Origin: Hyphomicrobiales bacterium
GTDB lineage: Bacteria; Pseudomonadota; Alphaproteobacteria; Rhizobiales; Xanthobacteraceae
Assembly: GCA_013911975.1 (NCBI GenBank)
Contig: JACESF010000049.1
Location: 1-32,208, forward strand
DNA: 32,208 nucleotides
Direction: 5' to 3'
This document shows, piece after piece, positions 8,530 to 16,633 of this stretch; the stretch's first letter is position 1; each line of letters starts with the position of its first letter. A program made the position numbers and the translations under genes. The notes beneath the pieces are model-generated. The model had not been told where the DNA came from. It searched no databases and was given only the letters and a program-made list of their open reading frames with translations.

Positions 8530-9024
8530 ATGAGTGAGATGGGATTGGCCGAAGTCTGGGTCGCGGTCGCCTTCGTGGTGTTCGTCGGGATCCTGCTCTA
8601 TTACGGGGTCCACAAGGCCATCGCCGGCGCCCTCGACGCGCGCGGGTCGCGCATCGCCGCCGAGCTGGACGAGGCGCGCCGCCTGAAGGAAGAAGCCCAG
8701 AAGCTGGTCGCCGAGTACAAGCGCAAGCAGCGCGAGGCTGAGACCGAGGCCGAATCCATCGTCTCCGCCGCCAAGGCCGAGGCCGAGCGCCTCGCGTCCG
8801 AGACCCGCGCGAAGCTCGAGGACTTCATCTCCCGCCGCACCCGCATGGCGGAAGACAAGATCGCCCAGGCCGAGACCCAGGCGCTGGCCGACGTGAAGGC
8901 GTTCGCCGCCGATGCCGCCGTGAAGGCCGCCGAGGGGCTGCTGTCCCGGGCCGCCCACGAGGCCGGCACCGCCGAGCGTCTCATTGGCTCCGCCATCTCG
9001 GATGTGAAGTCGAAGCTCAACTGA
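8530..9024 (+). CDS. atpF: F0F1 ATP synthase subunit b
   Basis: A 164-residue peripheral-stalk subunit with a single N-terminal membrane helix (VWVAVAFVVFVGILLYYGV, residues about 8-27) and a long Ala/Glu/Lys/Arg coiled coil that reaches F1 and binds subunit delta. The sequence GALDARGSRIAAELDEARRL just after the membrane anchor is typical of the family. It is the last gene of the F0 operon and is followed by a clear terminator. The F1 operon (atpHAGDC) is not in the window; separation of F0 and F1 operons is normal in alphaproteobacteria. Confidence 0.96.
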   Translation: MSEMGLAEVWVAVAFVVFVGILLYYGVHKAIAGALDARGSRIAAELDEARRLKEEAQKLVAEYKRKQREAETEAESIVSAAKAEAERLASETRAKLEDFISRRTRMAEDKIAQAETQALADVKAFAADAAVKAAEGLLSRAAHEAGTAERLIGSAISDVKSKLN

Positions 9025-9058
9025 GCCGAGCCTGCCTGTCGGCATCGGATTTGGGATA

Positions 9059-9081
9059 GGGCCGCGCGAGCGGCCCTTTTT
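9059..9081 (+). terminator. Rho-independent terminator of the atp F0 operon
   Basis: A perfect 7-bp GC stem (GGGCCGC, loop GCGA, GCGGCCC) followed immediately by five T residues, 34 nt after the atpF stop codon. Confidence 0.9.
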
Positions 9082-9189
9082 CGTTTCAGGACGGCGCGCC
9101 TCTTCCTCGCTTCCGTTTCGGCAGAGGCGCGCAGGGCTGCGGCATTGCCGCCTTGAAACGGCCGGGCTGGTCATGTCATCTGTGCAGCC

Positions 9190-10449
9190 ATGAGCAGCCC
9201 GGGCGGCGTTGCCGCGATCCGCATCCTCCCTCCGCCGGTCCGCGCCAGACGCGGACGCCGGACCTGTGCGGCGCTCATGACCGCGTTCCTGCTGGCCGCG
9301 TTCATCCCGGCCCTGATGCCCGTGGGCGCCCTTGCCCAGGAGGTGCTGCGCCCGCCCGGCATGGTGCCGCGCCCGCCCGCCAACGTGCCGCAGAACCCGT
9401 TCAACCTGTTCGGCGGCTGGACCTTGTTCAATCCCCAGAAGCCGCCGGAGCAGGCGCCCGCGCCCAAGAAGCCGCCGCCGGAGCCGGACGGCGTGGTCTA
9501 TGACACCGCCGACGCGGCCGCGCAGGGCAAGAAGCAGCCGCCCGAGAAATTCGTCCTGGTGATCGGCGACGGCCTCGGGGCGCAGCTCGCCCAGGGGCTG
9601 GCTGACCTTTATGTGACCGGCCGCGCCAATCCCGCCGTGGTCGGGCGAACCGACGATGACATGGGCGCCCTGCCGCCCGAGCAGGCGGGTGGCCCCGATC
9701 TCATCGCCCGGATTCCCGACGCGGTCGCAGCGTCGCGGCCCAGCGCCACCATCCTCGCGGTCGGCTCCAACGACCTGCGCCCGCTGCGGGACGGCGACCA
9801 GATGGTGGAGCCGCTCACCGACCGCTGGAACGAGCTGTACGGCCGTCGCCTGGACGAGGTGCTGGCGGCGCTGCGCCAGCGCGGGGCCGGGGGAATCATG
9901 GTGGTGGGGACTGCGCCGGTCCAGAATCCCGCGACCTCCGCCTCCTACGAAAAGCTGAACGACCTCCTGCGCACCCATGCGGCGCGCGCGGGCGCGACCT
10001 TCGTTCCCGTCTGGGACGGCTTCGTGGACGAAGAGAACAAGTTCGCCGTGTTCGGCGCGGCGGTGGACGGCCAGCGCCGCCGCCTGCGCACCAGCGACGG
10101 GGTGAAGTTCACCAAGGCGGGCGCCCGCAAGCTCGCCTTCTTCACCCAGAAGGACGTGACGCGCCTTCTCACCGATTCCAAGACCGACGCGCCCGCCGGC
10201 CAGCCTTTGCCGGACGGTACCCAGCCGGCCCAGTCCCTGTCCGACGGCCCCCGCCGGGCGAACACGCTCGCCGGAGGCTCCGCCGCGCCGCTTCCGGCCC
10301 CGGCCATGCCGGTCTCCGCGCTCGCGGGGGACACGGCCCGGGTGCTGAAGGACGGTGCGCCCCTCGCTCCGGTGGCGGGCCGCGCGGACGATCATTCCTG
10401 GCCGCCCCGGGCCGTGGATCCCCCGCCGGCCCCGACGACAGCGAACTGA
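9190..10449 (+). CDS. DUF459 SGNH-fold exported protein, probably catalytically degenerate
   Basis: A 419-residue protein. A long basic n-region and a hydrophobic core (MTAFLLAAFIPALMPVG, from residue 30) end in an ALA-Q signal-peptidase-like site near residue 50, so export to the periplasm is expected. A Pro-rich linker follows, then the SGNH-like domain (about 119-325). Block I reads VIGDGLG instead of GDSL, so the nucleophile position (residue 128) is Gly. Block III GSND is intact (N194). Block V reads SDGVKFTKAGARKLAFF, so the catalytic His position (306) is Lys, although D303 remains. Homologous DUF459 proteins resemble acyl or polysaccharide esterases. With both key residues gone, a binding role is more likely than hydrolysis. 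The C-terminal 90 residues are Pro/Ala-rich. The start is uncertain (no strong ribosome-binding site); ATG 9277 is an alternative. Confidence 0.82.
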   Translation: MSSPGGVAAIRILPPPVRARRGRRTCAALMTAFLLAAFIPALMPVGALAQEVLRPPGMVPRPPANVPQNPFNLFGGWTLFNPQKPPEQAPAPKKPPPEPDGVVYDTADAAAQGKKQPPEKFVLVIGDGLGAQLAQGLADLYVTGRANPAVVGRTDDDMGALPPEQAGGPDLIARIPDAVAASRPSATILAVGSNDLRPLRDGDQMVEPLTDRWNELYGRRLDEVLAALRQRGAGGIMVVGTAPVQNPATSASYEKLNDLLRTHAARAGATFVPVWDGFVDEENKFAVFGAAVDGQRRRLRTSDGVKFTKAGARKLAFFTQKDVTRLLTDSKTDAPAGQPLPDGTQPAQSLSDGPRRANTLAGGSAAPLPAPAMPVSALAGDTARVLKDGAPLAPVAGRADDHSWPPRAVDPPPAPTTAN

Positions 10450-10467
10450 TAGTGGCTTTGGGCTGAC

Positions 10468-10486
10468 GCGTCCCGCGGCGGGACGC
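10468..10486 (+). terminator. Possible terminator or stem-loop after the DUF459 gene
   Basis: A GCGTCCC / GGGACGC stem (nine pairs if the loop is closed fully), 19 nt after the stop codon. It has no following T-run, so rho-independent termination is doubtful and an mRNA 3'-end stabiliser is equally possible. Confidence 0.4.
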
Positions 10487-10589
10487 ATCCACGCGCGGTC
10501 CGGGACAGGCCGGGAACGGAACCTGACCGAATCGGCCGCGCGGCGATGTTCCCGCTTCCGTCCTGCCCGCGTCCGTCCCGCCCGCTCCC

Positions 10590-10618
10590 CTTGCGGCACC
10601 GGGCTCGCCTTCCCATCC
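10590..10618 (+). promoter_or_regulatory. Candidate RpoH (sigma-32) promoter of htpX
   Basis: CTTGCGG at 10590-10596, a 14-bp spacer, and TCCCATCC at 10611-10618. This resembles the heat-shock consensus (CTTG... and CCCAT). It lies 58 bp upstream of htpX, a heat-shock protease gene in other bacteria. The match is partial, and a chance hit in GC-rich DNA is possible. Confidence 0.35.
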
Positions 10619-10676
10619 TTATTGCAGCGGCGCCCCGGCCCCTGGCCGGAAATTCTGCGCCGCACCGGAGGAGAGA

Positions 10677-11612
10677 ATGAATTATCTGAGGACGGCCATC
10701 CTGCTTGCGGGTCTGACCGCCCTGTTCATGGTGGTGGGCTTCGCCATCGGCGGGAAGGGCGGCATGATGATCGCCTTCCTTGTGGCCGCAGCCATGAATC
10801 TCTTCAGCTATTGGAACGCGGACAAGCTGGTCCTGCGCATGTATGGCGCGCGGGAGGTGGACGAGCGCACGGCGCCGGACCTCGTCTACATGGTGCGGGA
10901 TCTCGCCCAGCGCGCGGGCCTGCCCATGCCGAAGGTCTATCTCATCGAGAATCCCCAGCCGAACGCCTTCGCCACGGGACGAAACCCGGAGAACGCGGCC
11001 GTCGCCGCCACCACCGGCCTGCTGCGCATCCTCGATCGCGACGAGGTGGCGGGCGTGATGGCGCACGAGCTGGCCCATGTGAAGCACCACGACACGCTCA
11101 CCATGACCATCACCGCCACCATCGCGGGCGCCATCTCCATGCTGGCGAATTTCGGCCTGTTCTTCGGTGGCGGGAACCGGGAGAATAACGGCTCGCCGTT
11201 CGGCGCCATCGGCACCATCCTCATGGTGTTCCTGGCCCCGCTCGCCGCCATGGTGGTCCAGATGGCCATCTCCCGCTCGCGCGAATATGTGGCGGATCGC
11301 ACCGGCGCGGAAATCTGCGGCCAGCCCCTCGCCCTGGCCTCCGCGCTGGCGAAGATCTCGGGCGCGGCCCACCAGGTGCCTAACTACGAGGCGGAAGCGA
11401 ACCCCGCCACCGCGCACATGTTCATCATCAACCCCCTCTCCGGGGCGCGGATGGACAATCTGTTCTCGACCCACCCCAATACCGAGAACCGCATCGCCGC
11501 GCTCCAGGCCCTGGCGCGCACCATGGGCCCCGGCGTGCCGAGGGCCCAGGCCGCGCCGCGCGGCCCGTGGCAGGGCGCGGGCGGCACGCCGCGTCGGGGG
11601 CCGTGGGGCTGA
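10677..11612 (+). CDS. htpX: Membrane zinc metalloprotease HtpX
   Basis: A 311-residue M48 family protease of the inner membrane that helps FtsH clear damaged membrane proteins. It has two N-terminal hydrophobic segments (residues about 4-45), the zinc motif HELAH (H130, E131, H134), two further membrane segments (about 145-165 and 175-195), and the third zinc ligand Glu203 in SREYVADRTGAE. The C-terminal tail (GPWQGAGGTPRRGPWG) is Gly/Pro-rich and short. A strong GGAGGAGAGA ribosome-binding site fixes the start. It is followed 59 bp later by rsmB on the same strand. The adjacency of htpX and rsmB is seen in many Hyphomicrobiales. A candidate heat-shock promoter lies upstream. Confidence 0.96.
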   Translation: MNYLRTAILLAGLTALFMVVGFAIGGKGGMMIAFLVAAAMNLFSYWNADKLVLRMYGAREVDERTAPDLVYMVRDLAQRAGLPMPKVYLIENPQPNAFATGRNPENAAVAATTGLLRILDRDEVAGVMAHELAHVKHHDTLTMTITATIAGAISMLANFGLFFGGGNRENNGSPFGAIGTILMVFLAPLAAMVVQMAISRSREYVADRTGAEICGQPLALASALAKISGAAHQVPNYEAEANPATAHMFIINPLSGARMDNLFSTHPNTENRIAALQALARTMGPGVPRAQAAPRGPWQGAGGTPRRGPWG

Positions 11613-11671
11613 ACGCCCTCCGCAGGGGGAAGTCGGTTGCCTAAATGCGCGCGGGGGCTTACGTGCGCTGA

Positions 11672-13039
11672 ATGAACACACCCCGTCGCCCTGGAAAACC
11701 CGGCTCTGCGCCCGGTTCCGCCCCTCGTCCCCGCCCCGCCGCCGAGCCGCCGGGCCTGATGGCCCGCCTGCTCGCCGCCGACGCGCTGGATCGCGTCTTG
11801 CGCGCCGGCGTGCCGCTGGACGAGGCGCTCCAGGATGTGCCGGGCCTGGAGCCGCGCGACCGGGCGCTCGCCTTCAACATCCTCGCCATCGCCCTGCGGC
11901 GGCTCGGCTCGCTGCGGGCGGTGCTCGGCCAGTTCCTGGATCGCGGCCTGCCCAAGTCCGCGCCCAAGCTGGAGGCGCTGCTTCTGATGGGGGGCGCGCA
12001 GATCCTGTTCATGGACGTGCCGGACCACGCGGCCGTGGGCCTGAGCGTGGACATCGCCCGGCGCGACCGCACTACGGGCGGCTTCGCCGGGCTGGTGAAC
12101 GCGGTGCTGCGGCGCCTCGCCCGGGAGGGCGCGGCCCGGCTCGCCAATCTCGATCCCTTCCTCACCGACACGCCCGATTGGCTGCGCGCCCGCTGGATCG
12201 CCGCCTATGGGCCGGAGCGCGCCCGCGCCATCGCCGCCGCCAACGCCCATGAGCCCGCGCTCGACGTGACGGTGAAGAGCGACCCCGAGGGCTGGGCGCA
12301 GCGGCTGTCCGGCGAGGTGCTGCCCACCGGCACGGTCCGCGTGCTGGAGGCCGGTCCCATCCGCGCCCTGCCGGGGTTCTCGGACGGTGAATGGTGGGTG
12401 CAGGACGCGGCGGCCGCGCTCCCCGCCCGGCTTCTGGGGGAAGTGCGCGGCCTGAAGGTCGCGGATCTGTGCGCCGCCCCCGGCGGCAAGACCGCCCAGC
12501 TCGCCGCGGCGGGCGCGCAGGTGGTGGCGGTGGACCGGTCCGGCCCGCGCCTCGACCGCCTGAAGGAAAATCTCGCCCGCCTCAAGCTCTCCGCCGAAGT
12601 GGTAGCGGCCGACGCGACCCTCTACGAGGGCGGCCCGTTCGATGCCGTGCTGCTGGATGCGCCCTGCTCGGCCACGGGCACCCTGCGCCGTCATCCCGAC
12701 ATTGCCTGGGGCAAGGGGCCGGCCGACATCGCCTCCCTGGTGCCGCTCCAGGCGAAGCTGCTGGAGCGGGCGGCGAACCTCGTGAAGCCGGGCGGCCTGC
12801 TGGTCTATTCCACCTGCTCGCTGGAGCCGGAGGAGGGCGAACAGCAGATCGAGGCGCTCCTGGCGCGCCGCGCGGACCTGGAACGCGTGCCCCTGGGATC
12901 AAATGACGACCCCGCGCTCGCGGCGTTCACGACTCCTCAAGGTGATTTGCGCACTCTGCCCTGTGATTGGGTGCGCGGGGAGCCGGAACGGTCCGGCCTG
13001 GATGGCTTCTTCGCGGCCCGCCTGCGCAAACGCATTTGA
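11672..13039 (+). CDS. rsmB: 16S rRNA (cytosine(967)-C(5))-methyltransferase RsmB
   Basis: A 455-residue RsmB/NOP-family enzyme that uses S-adenosylmethionine to methylate C967 of 16S rRNA. A NusB-like RNA-binding domain covers about 28-165 (LLAADALDRVLRAGVPLDEA onward). The methyltransferase domain has SAM motif I (ADLCAAPGGKTAQLAAAG, near 263), motif IV DAPCSATGTLRRHPD with C332 (release Cys), and motif VI YSTCSLEPEE with C382 (nucleophile). The 50-residue spacing of the two cysteines equals that of E. coli RsmB (C325, C375). The N-terminal 30 residues are a Pro-rich extension. The start at ATG 11672 has no strong ribosome-binding site. It probably forms an operon with the heparinase-like gene 16 bp downstream. 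Confidence 0.94.
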   Translation: MNTPRRPGKPGSAPGSAPRPRPAAEPPGLMARLLAADALDRVLRAGVPLDEALQDVPGLEPRDRALAFNILAIALRRLGSLRAVLGQFLDRGLPKSAPKLEALLLMGGAQILFMDVPDHAAVGLSVDIARRDRTTGGFAGLVNAVLRRLAREGAARLANLDPFLTDTPDWLRARWIAAYGPERARAIAAANAHEPALDVTVKSDPEGWAQRLSGEVLPTGTVRVLEAGPIRALPGFSDGEWWVQDAAAALPARLLGEVRGLKVADLCAAPGGKTAQLAAAGAQVVAVDRSGPRLDRLKENLARLKLSAEVVAADATLYEGGPFDAVLLDAPCSATGTLRRHPDIAWGKGPADIASLVPLQAKLLERAANLVKPGGLLVYSTCSLEPEEGEQQIEALLARRADLERVPLGSNDDPALAAFTTPQGDLRTLPCDWVRGEPERSGLDGFFAARLRKRI

Positions 13040-13055
13040 GGGCGGTCGTCTGGGA

Positions 13056-14804
13056 ATGACCCGGGGAGCCATGGCAGAACGCTTGCGCCTCGCGGCCTTT
13101 CTCGCGGGGCGTTCCGTGCGTTCGCTGCTCTCCCGCACGCCGGCGCCCCCGCTCACCCTCGGCAATGTCACCGTTCCTGTGCCGGAACGGCTGGTGATCG
13201 CGCCGCAGGACCTGCGCACCGGCGATCCCACCCGCGCCAGCGAGATCTATGCGGGGCGCTTCGCCTTCGCGGGCAAGATCGCCATGCTGGAGGGGAAGAC
13301 TCCCTTCGAGCTGGAGCCTCCCTCCGAGGAATGGGCCGAGGTGCTGCACGGCTTCGGCTGGCTGCGGCACCTGCGGGCCGCCGGCACCACCATCGCCCGC
13401 GCCAATGCCCGCGCGCTGGTGGGTGACTGGATGCGCGACCCCGGCGCTGCCCGGCAGGTGGCGGCGCGCTCGGACGTGGCGGCGCGGCGCATCATTTCCT
13501 GGCTCACCCAGGCGCCTTTCGTGCTCCAGGACGCGGACCACGACTTCTACAAGCGCTTCATGCGCTCCCTCGCCCGCCAGGTGCGCGCCCTGCGCCGGGC
13601 GGTGTCGGACGCGCCGGACGGCTATCCGCGCCTGCTGGCTCTGGTGGCGCTGGTGTTCGCGGGCCTGTGCATGTCCGACCAGGCGCGCCTGCTGCGGGCC
13701 GCGCAGAAGCGGCTGGTGGAGGAATTGGACCGGCAGATCCTGCCGGACGGCGGGCCGCTGAGCCGCAGCCCCGGCATGCTCATCGTGCTGCTGCTGGACC
13801 TCCTGCCGCTGCGCCACGCCTATGCGGCGCGCAACCAGCCGGCGCCGCCGTCGCTGATGAACGCCATCGACCGCATGATGCCCATGCTGCGCTTCTTCCG
13901 GCACGGCGACGGGGCCTTCGCCCTGTTCCACGGCATGAGCCACACGGCGGCGGATCAATTGGCCACCATCCTCGCCTATGACGACGCGCGCGGCGCGCCG
14001 GTGGCCAATGCGCCCCATGCGGGGTTCCAGCGGCTGGAGGCCAAGGGCACGGTGGTGATCGCCGATACCGGCCCGCCGCCCCCGCTCTCGGTGTCCGGGG
14101 AGGCGCATGCCTCGTGCCTCGCCTTCGAGATGTCCAGCGGGCGCCACCGCATCATCGTCAATTGCGGCATGACGGACGTGAACCGCGACCGCTGGCGGCA
14201 GGCCGCGCGCGCCACGGCGGCCCATTCCACTGTTGTGGTTGGCGAGACGTCGTCCTGCCGCTTCCTCCAGGCCGGTCGGCTTTCCAAGGCCATGGGCGCG
14301 CCCATCGTCTCCGGGCCGCGCCAGGTGAGCGTCCAGCGCGGCGGGCGCGAGGGCGCCATCCTCGTGCGGGCGCGGCATGACGGCTATGGCGAGCCCTTCG
14401 GCGTGCTGCACCAGCGCTCCTGGCGGCTCGCGGCGGACGGCGCACGGCTGGACGGGGAGGATTTGTTCTCCCCCGCGCCGGGCCGGGAGACGCTCGCCCC
14501 CGTGAGCTACACGGCGCGCTTCCACCTCCACCCCGCCATCGAGATCGAGCGGCTGGACGACCCGTCCACTGTGCTCGTGGTGGTGCCGGGCGGGGAAGCC
14601 TGGGCCTTCGTGGCGCCGGGCCAGACGGTGCAGATCGAGGAAAGCGTCTATCTCGCCGCGCCCGACGGCCCGCGCCGCACGCTCCAGCTCTCCGTGACGG
14701 CGGCGCTGCCGGAGGCGCCCCGGCTGCTCTGGACCCTGGTGCGCACGCGGGAAAGCGAAGAGCCGCGCCCCGGGCATGGGCGGAGCGCGCGCCGCGCCGG
14801 GTGA
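13056..14804 (+). CDS. Heparinase II/III family protein
   Basis: A 582-residue protein with the alpha-toroid plus beta-sandwich layout of heparinase II/III-like proteins. An all-helical half spans about 60-300 (LRTGDPTRASEIYAGRFAFA at its start). A C-terminal beta-rich heparinase_II_III domain spans about 320-560, including GEAHASCLAFEMSSGRHRII. Family members are polysaccharide lyases in some contexts. The substrate here is unknown, and no signal peptide is seen, which is odd for a lyase of extracellular polymers. The gene lies between rsmB and purH, a placement conserved in Hyphomicrobiales. Start: ATG 13056 is chosen; ATG 13071 (five codons later) is an alternative with GGGGAG placed rather close. 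The frame is open upstream to 12903, but that part overlaps rsmB and is not expected to be translated. Confidence 0.85.
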   Translation: MTRGAMAERLRLAAFLAGRSVRSLLSRTPAPPLTLGNVTVPVPERLVIAPQDLRTGDPTRASEIYAGRFAFAGKIAMLEGKTPFELEPPSEEWAEVLHGFGWLRHLRAAGTTIARANARALVGDWMRDPGAARQVAARSDVAARRIISWLTQAPFVLQDADHDFYKRFMRSLARQVRALRRAVSDAPDGYPRLLALVALVFAGLCMSDQARLLRAAQKRLVEELDRQILPDGGPLSRSPGMLIVLLLDLLPLRHAYAARNQPAPPSLMNAIDRMMPMLRFFRHGDGAFALFHGMSHTAADQLATILAYDDARGAPVANAPHAGFQRLEAKGTVVIADTGPPPPLSVSGEAHASCLAFEMSSGRHRIIVNCGMTDVNRDRWRQAARATAAHSTVVVGETSSCRFLQAGRLSKAMGAPIVSGPRQVSVQRGGREGAILVRARHDGYGEPFGVLHQRSWRLAADGARLDGEDLFSPAPGRETLAPVSYTARFHLHPAIEIERLDDPSTVLVVVPGGEAWAFVAPGQTVQIEESVYLAAPDGPRRTLQLSVTAALPEAPRLLWTLVRTRESEEPRPGHGRSARRAG

Positions 14805-14858
14805 CGCGCGCCGCGCGCCGTGATAGGCCGGGCCAGCTTTTTTGCGGAGTTGAACCCG

Positions 14859-16448
14859 ATGCCCGTCGATGTCCGTCCTGTCACCCGTGCGCTGATCTCG
14901 GTGTCCGACAAGAGCGGCCTCATTCCCTTCGCGCAGGCCCTGGCGCGCAACGGCGTGCAGCTCATCTCCACGGGCGGCACAGCCAAGGCCATCGCCGATG
15001 CCGGCCTCGACGTGATGGACGTGTCCGAGCTGACCGGTTTCCCGGAGATGATGGACGGGCGCGTGAAGACCCTGCACCCCAAGGTGCATGGCGGCATCCT
15101 CGCCATCCGCGCCGATGGCGGCCACCAGGCCTCCATGGCCGAGCACGGCATCGTCCCCATCGATCTCGTGGTGGTGAACCTCTATCCGTTCGAGGCCACC
15201 GTGGCGCGCGGCGCCGATTTCGAGACCGCCATCGAGAATATCGACATCGGCGGCCCTTCCATGATCCGTGGCGCCGCCAAGAACCACCACGACGTGACGG
15301 TGGTGGTGGACACGGTGGATTATGACGAGGTGATCCGCGAGATCGAGCTGCATGGCGGCACCACGGGCGCCCTGCGCCGCCGCCTTGCCCAGACCGCCTA
15401 TGCCCGCACCGCCGCCTATGACGCGGCCATCTCCAATTGGTTCGCCGACGAACTGAAGCTCGCCGCGCCCGCCTATCGCGCGGTGGGCGGCAAGCTGCAG
15501 GAAGAACTGCGCTACGGCGAGAACCCGCATCAGACGGCGGCCTTCTACACCACGTCCGAGCAGCGGGCGGGCGTCTCCACGGCGCGGCAGGTGCAGGGCA
15601 AGCAGCTCTCCTTCAACAACATCAACGACACCGACGCCGCCTTCGAGTGCGTGGCCGAGTTCGCCCCGGCGCGCACCGCCGCCGTGGTGATCGTGAAGCA
15701 TGCCAATCCCTGCGGCGTCGCGGAGGGCGGCACGCTGGAGGAGGCCTACAAGAAGGCGCTGGCCTGCGACCCCGTCTCGGCCTTCGGCGGCATCATCGCG
15801 GTGAACCGTGCGCTCGACGCGGCGGCGGCGCGGGCCATGACGGAGATCTTCACCGAAGTGATCATCGCCCCCGAGGCCAGCGAGGAAGCCATCGCCATCA
15901 TCGGGGCGAAGAAGAACCTGCGCCTGCTGCTCACCGGCGGCCTGCCGGACCCCAAGGCGGCGGGGCTGAACATCCGCACCGTCGCGGGCGGCCTGCTGGT
16001 CCAGTCCCGGGACACGGCGGTGGTGGACGACATGCAGTTGAAGGTGGTGACGAAGCGCGCGCCCACCGAGCGCGAGTTGGCGGATCTGCGCTTCGCCTTC
16101 CGCGTGGCGAAGCACGTGAAGTCCAACACCATCGTCTATGCCCGCGATCTCGCCACGGTGGGCGTCGGCGCGGGCCAGATGAGCCGGGTGGACAGCGCCC
16201 GCATCGCCGCCCGCAAGGCCCTGGACGCCGCCGAGGCGGCAGGCCTCGCCGAGCCGCTCACCAAGGGCTCCGTGGTGGCTTCCGACGCCTTCTTCCCGTT
16301 CGCGGACGGCCTGCTGGCGGCGGTGGAGGCCGGGGCGACGGCGGTGATCCAGCCGGGCGGCTCCATGCGCGACCACGAGGTGATCGCGGCGGCCGACGAG
16401 GCCGGGCTCGCCATGGTGTTCACCGGCGTGCGCCACTTCAAGCACTGA
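14859..16448 (+). CDS. purH: Bifunctional AICAR formyltransferase / IMP cyclohydrolase PurH
   Basis: A 529-residue enzyme for the last two steps of IMP synthesis: formylation of AICAR with 10-formyl-THF, then ring closure. The N-terminal IMP cyclohydrolase (MGS-like) domain shows STGGTAKAI (37-45) and MMDGRVKTLHPKVHGG (64-79). The C-terminal AICAR transformylase carries KHANPCGVA with the catalytic pair K280-H281, and ends with DHEVIAAADEAGLAMVFTG. The start is placed at ATG 14859 because GGAG lies nine bases upstream and it gives the usual family length. A GTG at 14820 in the same frame would add 13 atypical residues. It follows the heparinase-like gene by 54 bp. One-carbon units for the formyl group can come from the glycine cleavage system encoded at the right end of the window. 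Confidence 0.97.
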   Translation: MPVDVRPVTRALISVSDKSGLIPFAQALARNGVQLISTGGTAKAIADAGLDVMDVSELTGFPEMMDGRVKTLHPKVHGGILAIRADGGHQASMAEHGIVPIDLVVVNLYPFEATVARGADFETAIENIDIGGPSMIRGAAKNHHDVTVVVDTVDYDEVIREIELHGGTTGALRRRLAQTAYARTAAYDAAISNWFADELKLAAPAYRAVGGKLQEELRYGENPHQTAAFYTTSEQRAGVSTARQVQGKQLSFNNINDTDAAFECVAEFAPARTAAVVIVKHANPCGVAEGGTLEEAYKKALACDPVSAFGGIIAVNRALDAAAARAMTEIFTEVIIAPEASEEAIAIIGAKKNLRLLLTGGLPDPKAAGLNIRTVAGGLLVQSRDTAVVDDMQLKVVTKRAPTERELADLRFAFRVAKHVKSNTIVYARDLATVGVGAGQMSRVDSARIAARKALDAAEAAGLAEPLTKGSVVASDAFFPFADGLLAAVEAGATAVIQPGGSMRDHEVIAAADEAGLAMVFTGVRHFKH

Positions 16449-16499
16449 GCGGCGGGACAGCACAAAACCGAGCGTAGGAGAGGTAAAGCCGGCTCATGT

Positions 16500-16521
16500 T
16501 GCGCCGCATCAAGGCGGCGCA
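16500..16521 (+). other. Stem-loop in the purH-pat spacer
   Basis: A perfect 8-bp stem (TGCGCCGC / GCGGCGCA) with a six-base loop, 52 nt after the purH stop. There is no T-run. It begins just after an AGGAGAGG (16476-16483) and an ATG at 16496, so it could mask or shape an alternative translation start of the next gene. Confidence 0.35.
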
Positions 16522-16564
16522 CGGCCGGAGGAGGCACCCACAGGACGAGGCCCCGGCTGGGGCG

Positions 16565-16618
16565 AAGCGAGGCAGCCCCCGGCGGGCAAGCGAGGCAGCC
16601 CCTGGCGGGCAAGCGAGG
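16565..16618. repeat. 23-bp tandem repeat, about 2.3 copies, upstream of pat
   Basis: Unit AAGCGAGGCAGCCCC followed by a C/T variable base and GGCGGGC. Copies lie at 16565-16587 and 16588-16610 (one mismatch), and a partial third copy at 16611-16618 runs into the region just before the pat start. The unit length is not a multiple of three, so the repeat is unlikely to have been kept as protein sequence. Confidence 0.85.
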
Positions 16619-16633
16619 AAGGCAAGTCACCCC

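Noticed and set aside
12903..13055. N-terminal extension of the heparinase-like protein
   Set aside because: The extra 51 codons overlap the end of rsmB in another frame, do not resemble the family start, and downstream ATG codons at 13056 and 13071 fit better.
14820..14858. GTG start giving PurH 13 extra residues
   Set aside because: The ATG at 14859 has GGAG at correct spacing and gives the usual family length and N-terminus.
12927..16463. A 1178-codon antisense frame across rsmB, the heparinase-like gene and purH
   Set aside because: It covers three well-supported genes on the other strand, and its product is low-complexity His/Gly/Arg-rich with no recognisable motif.
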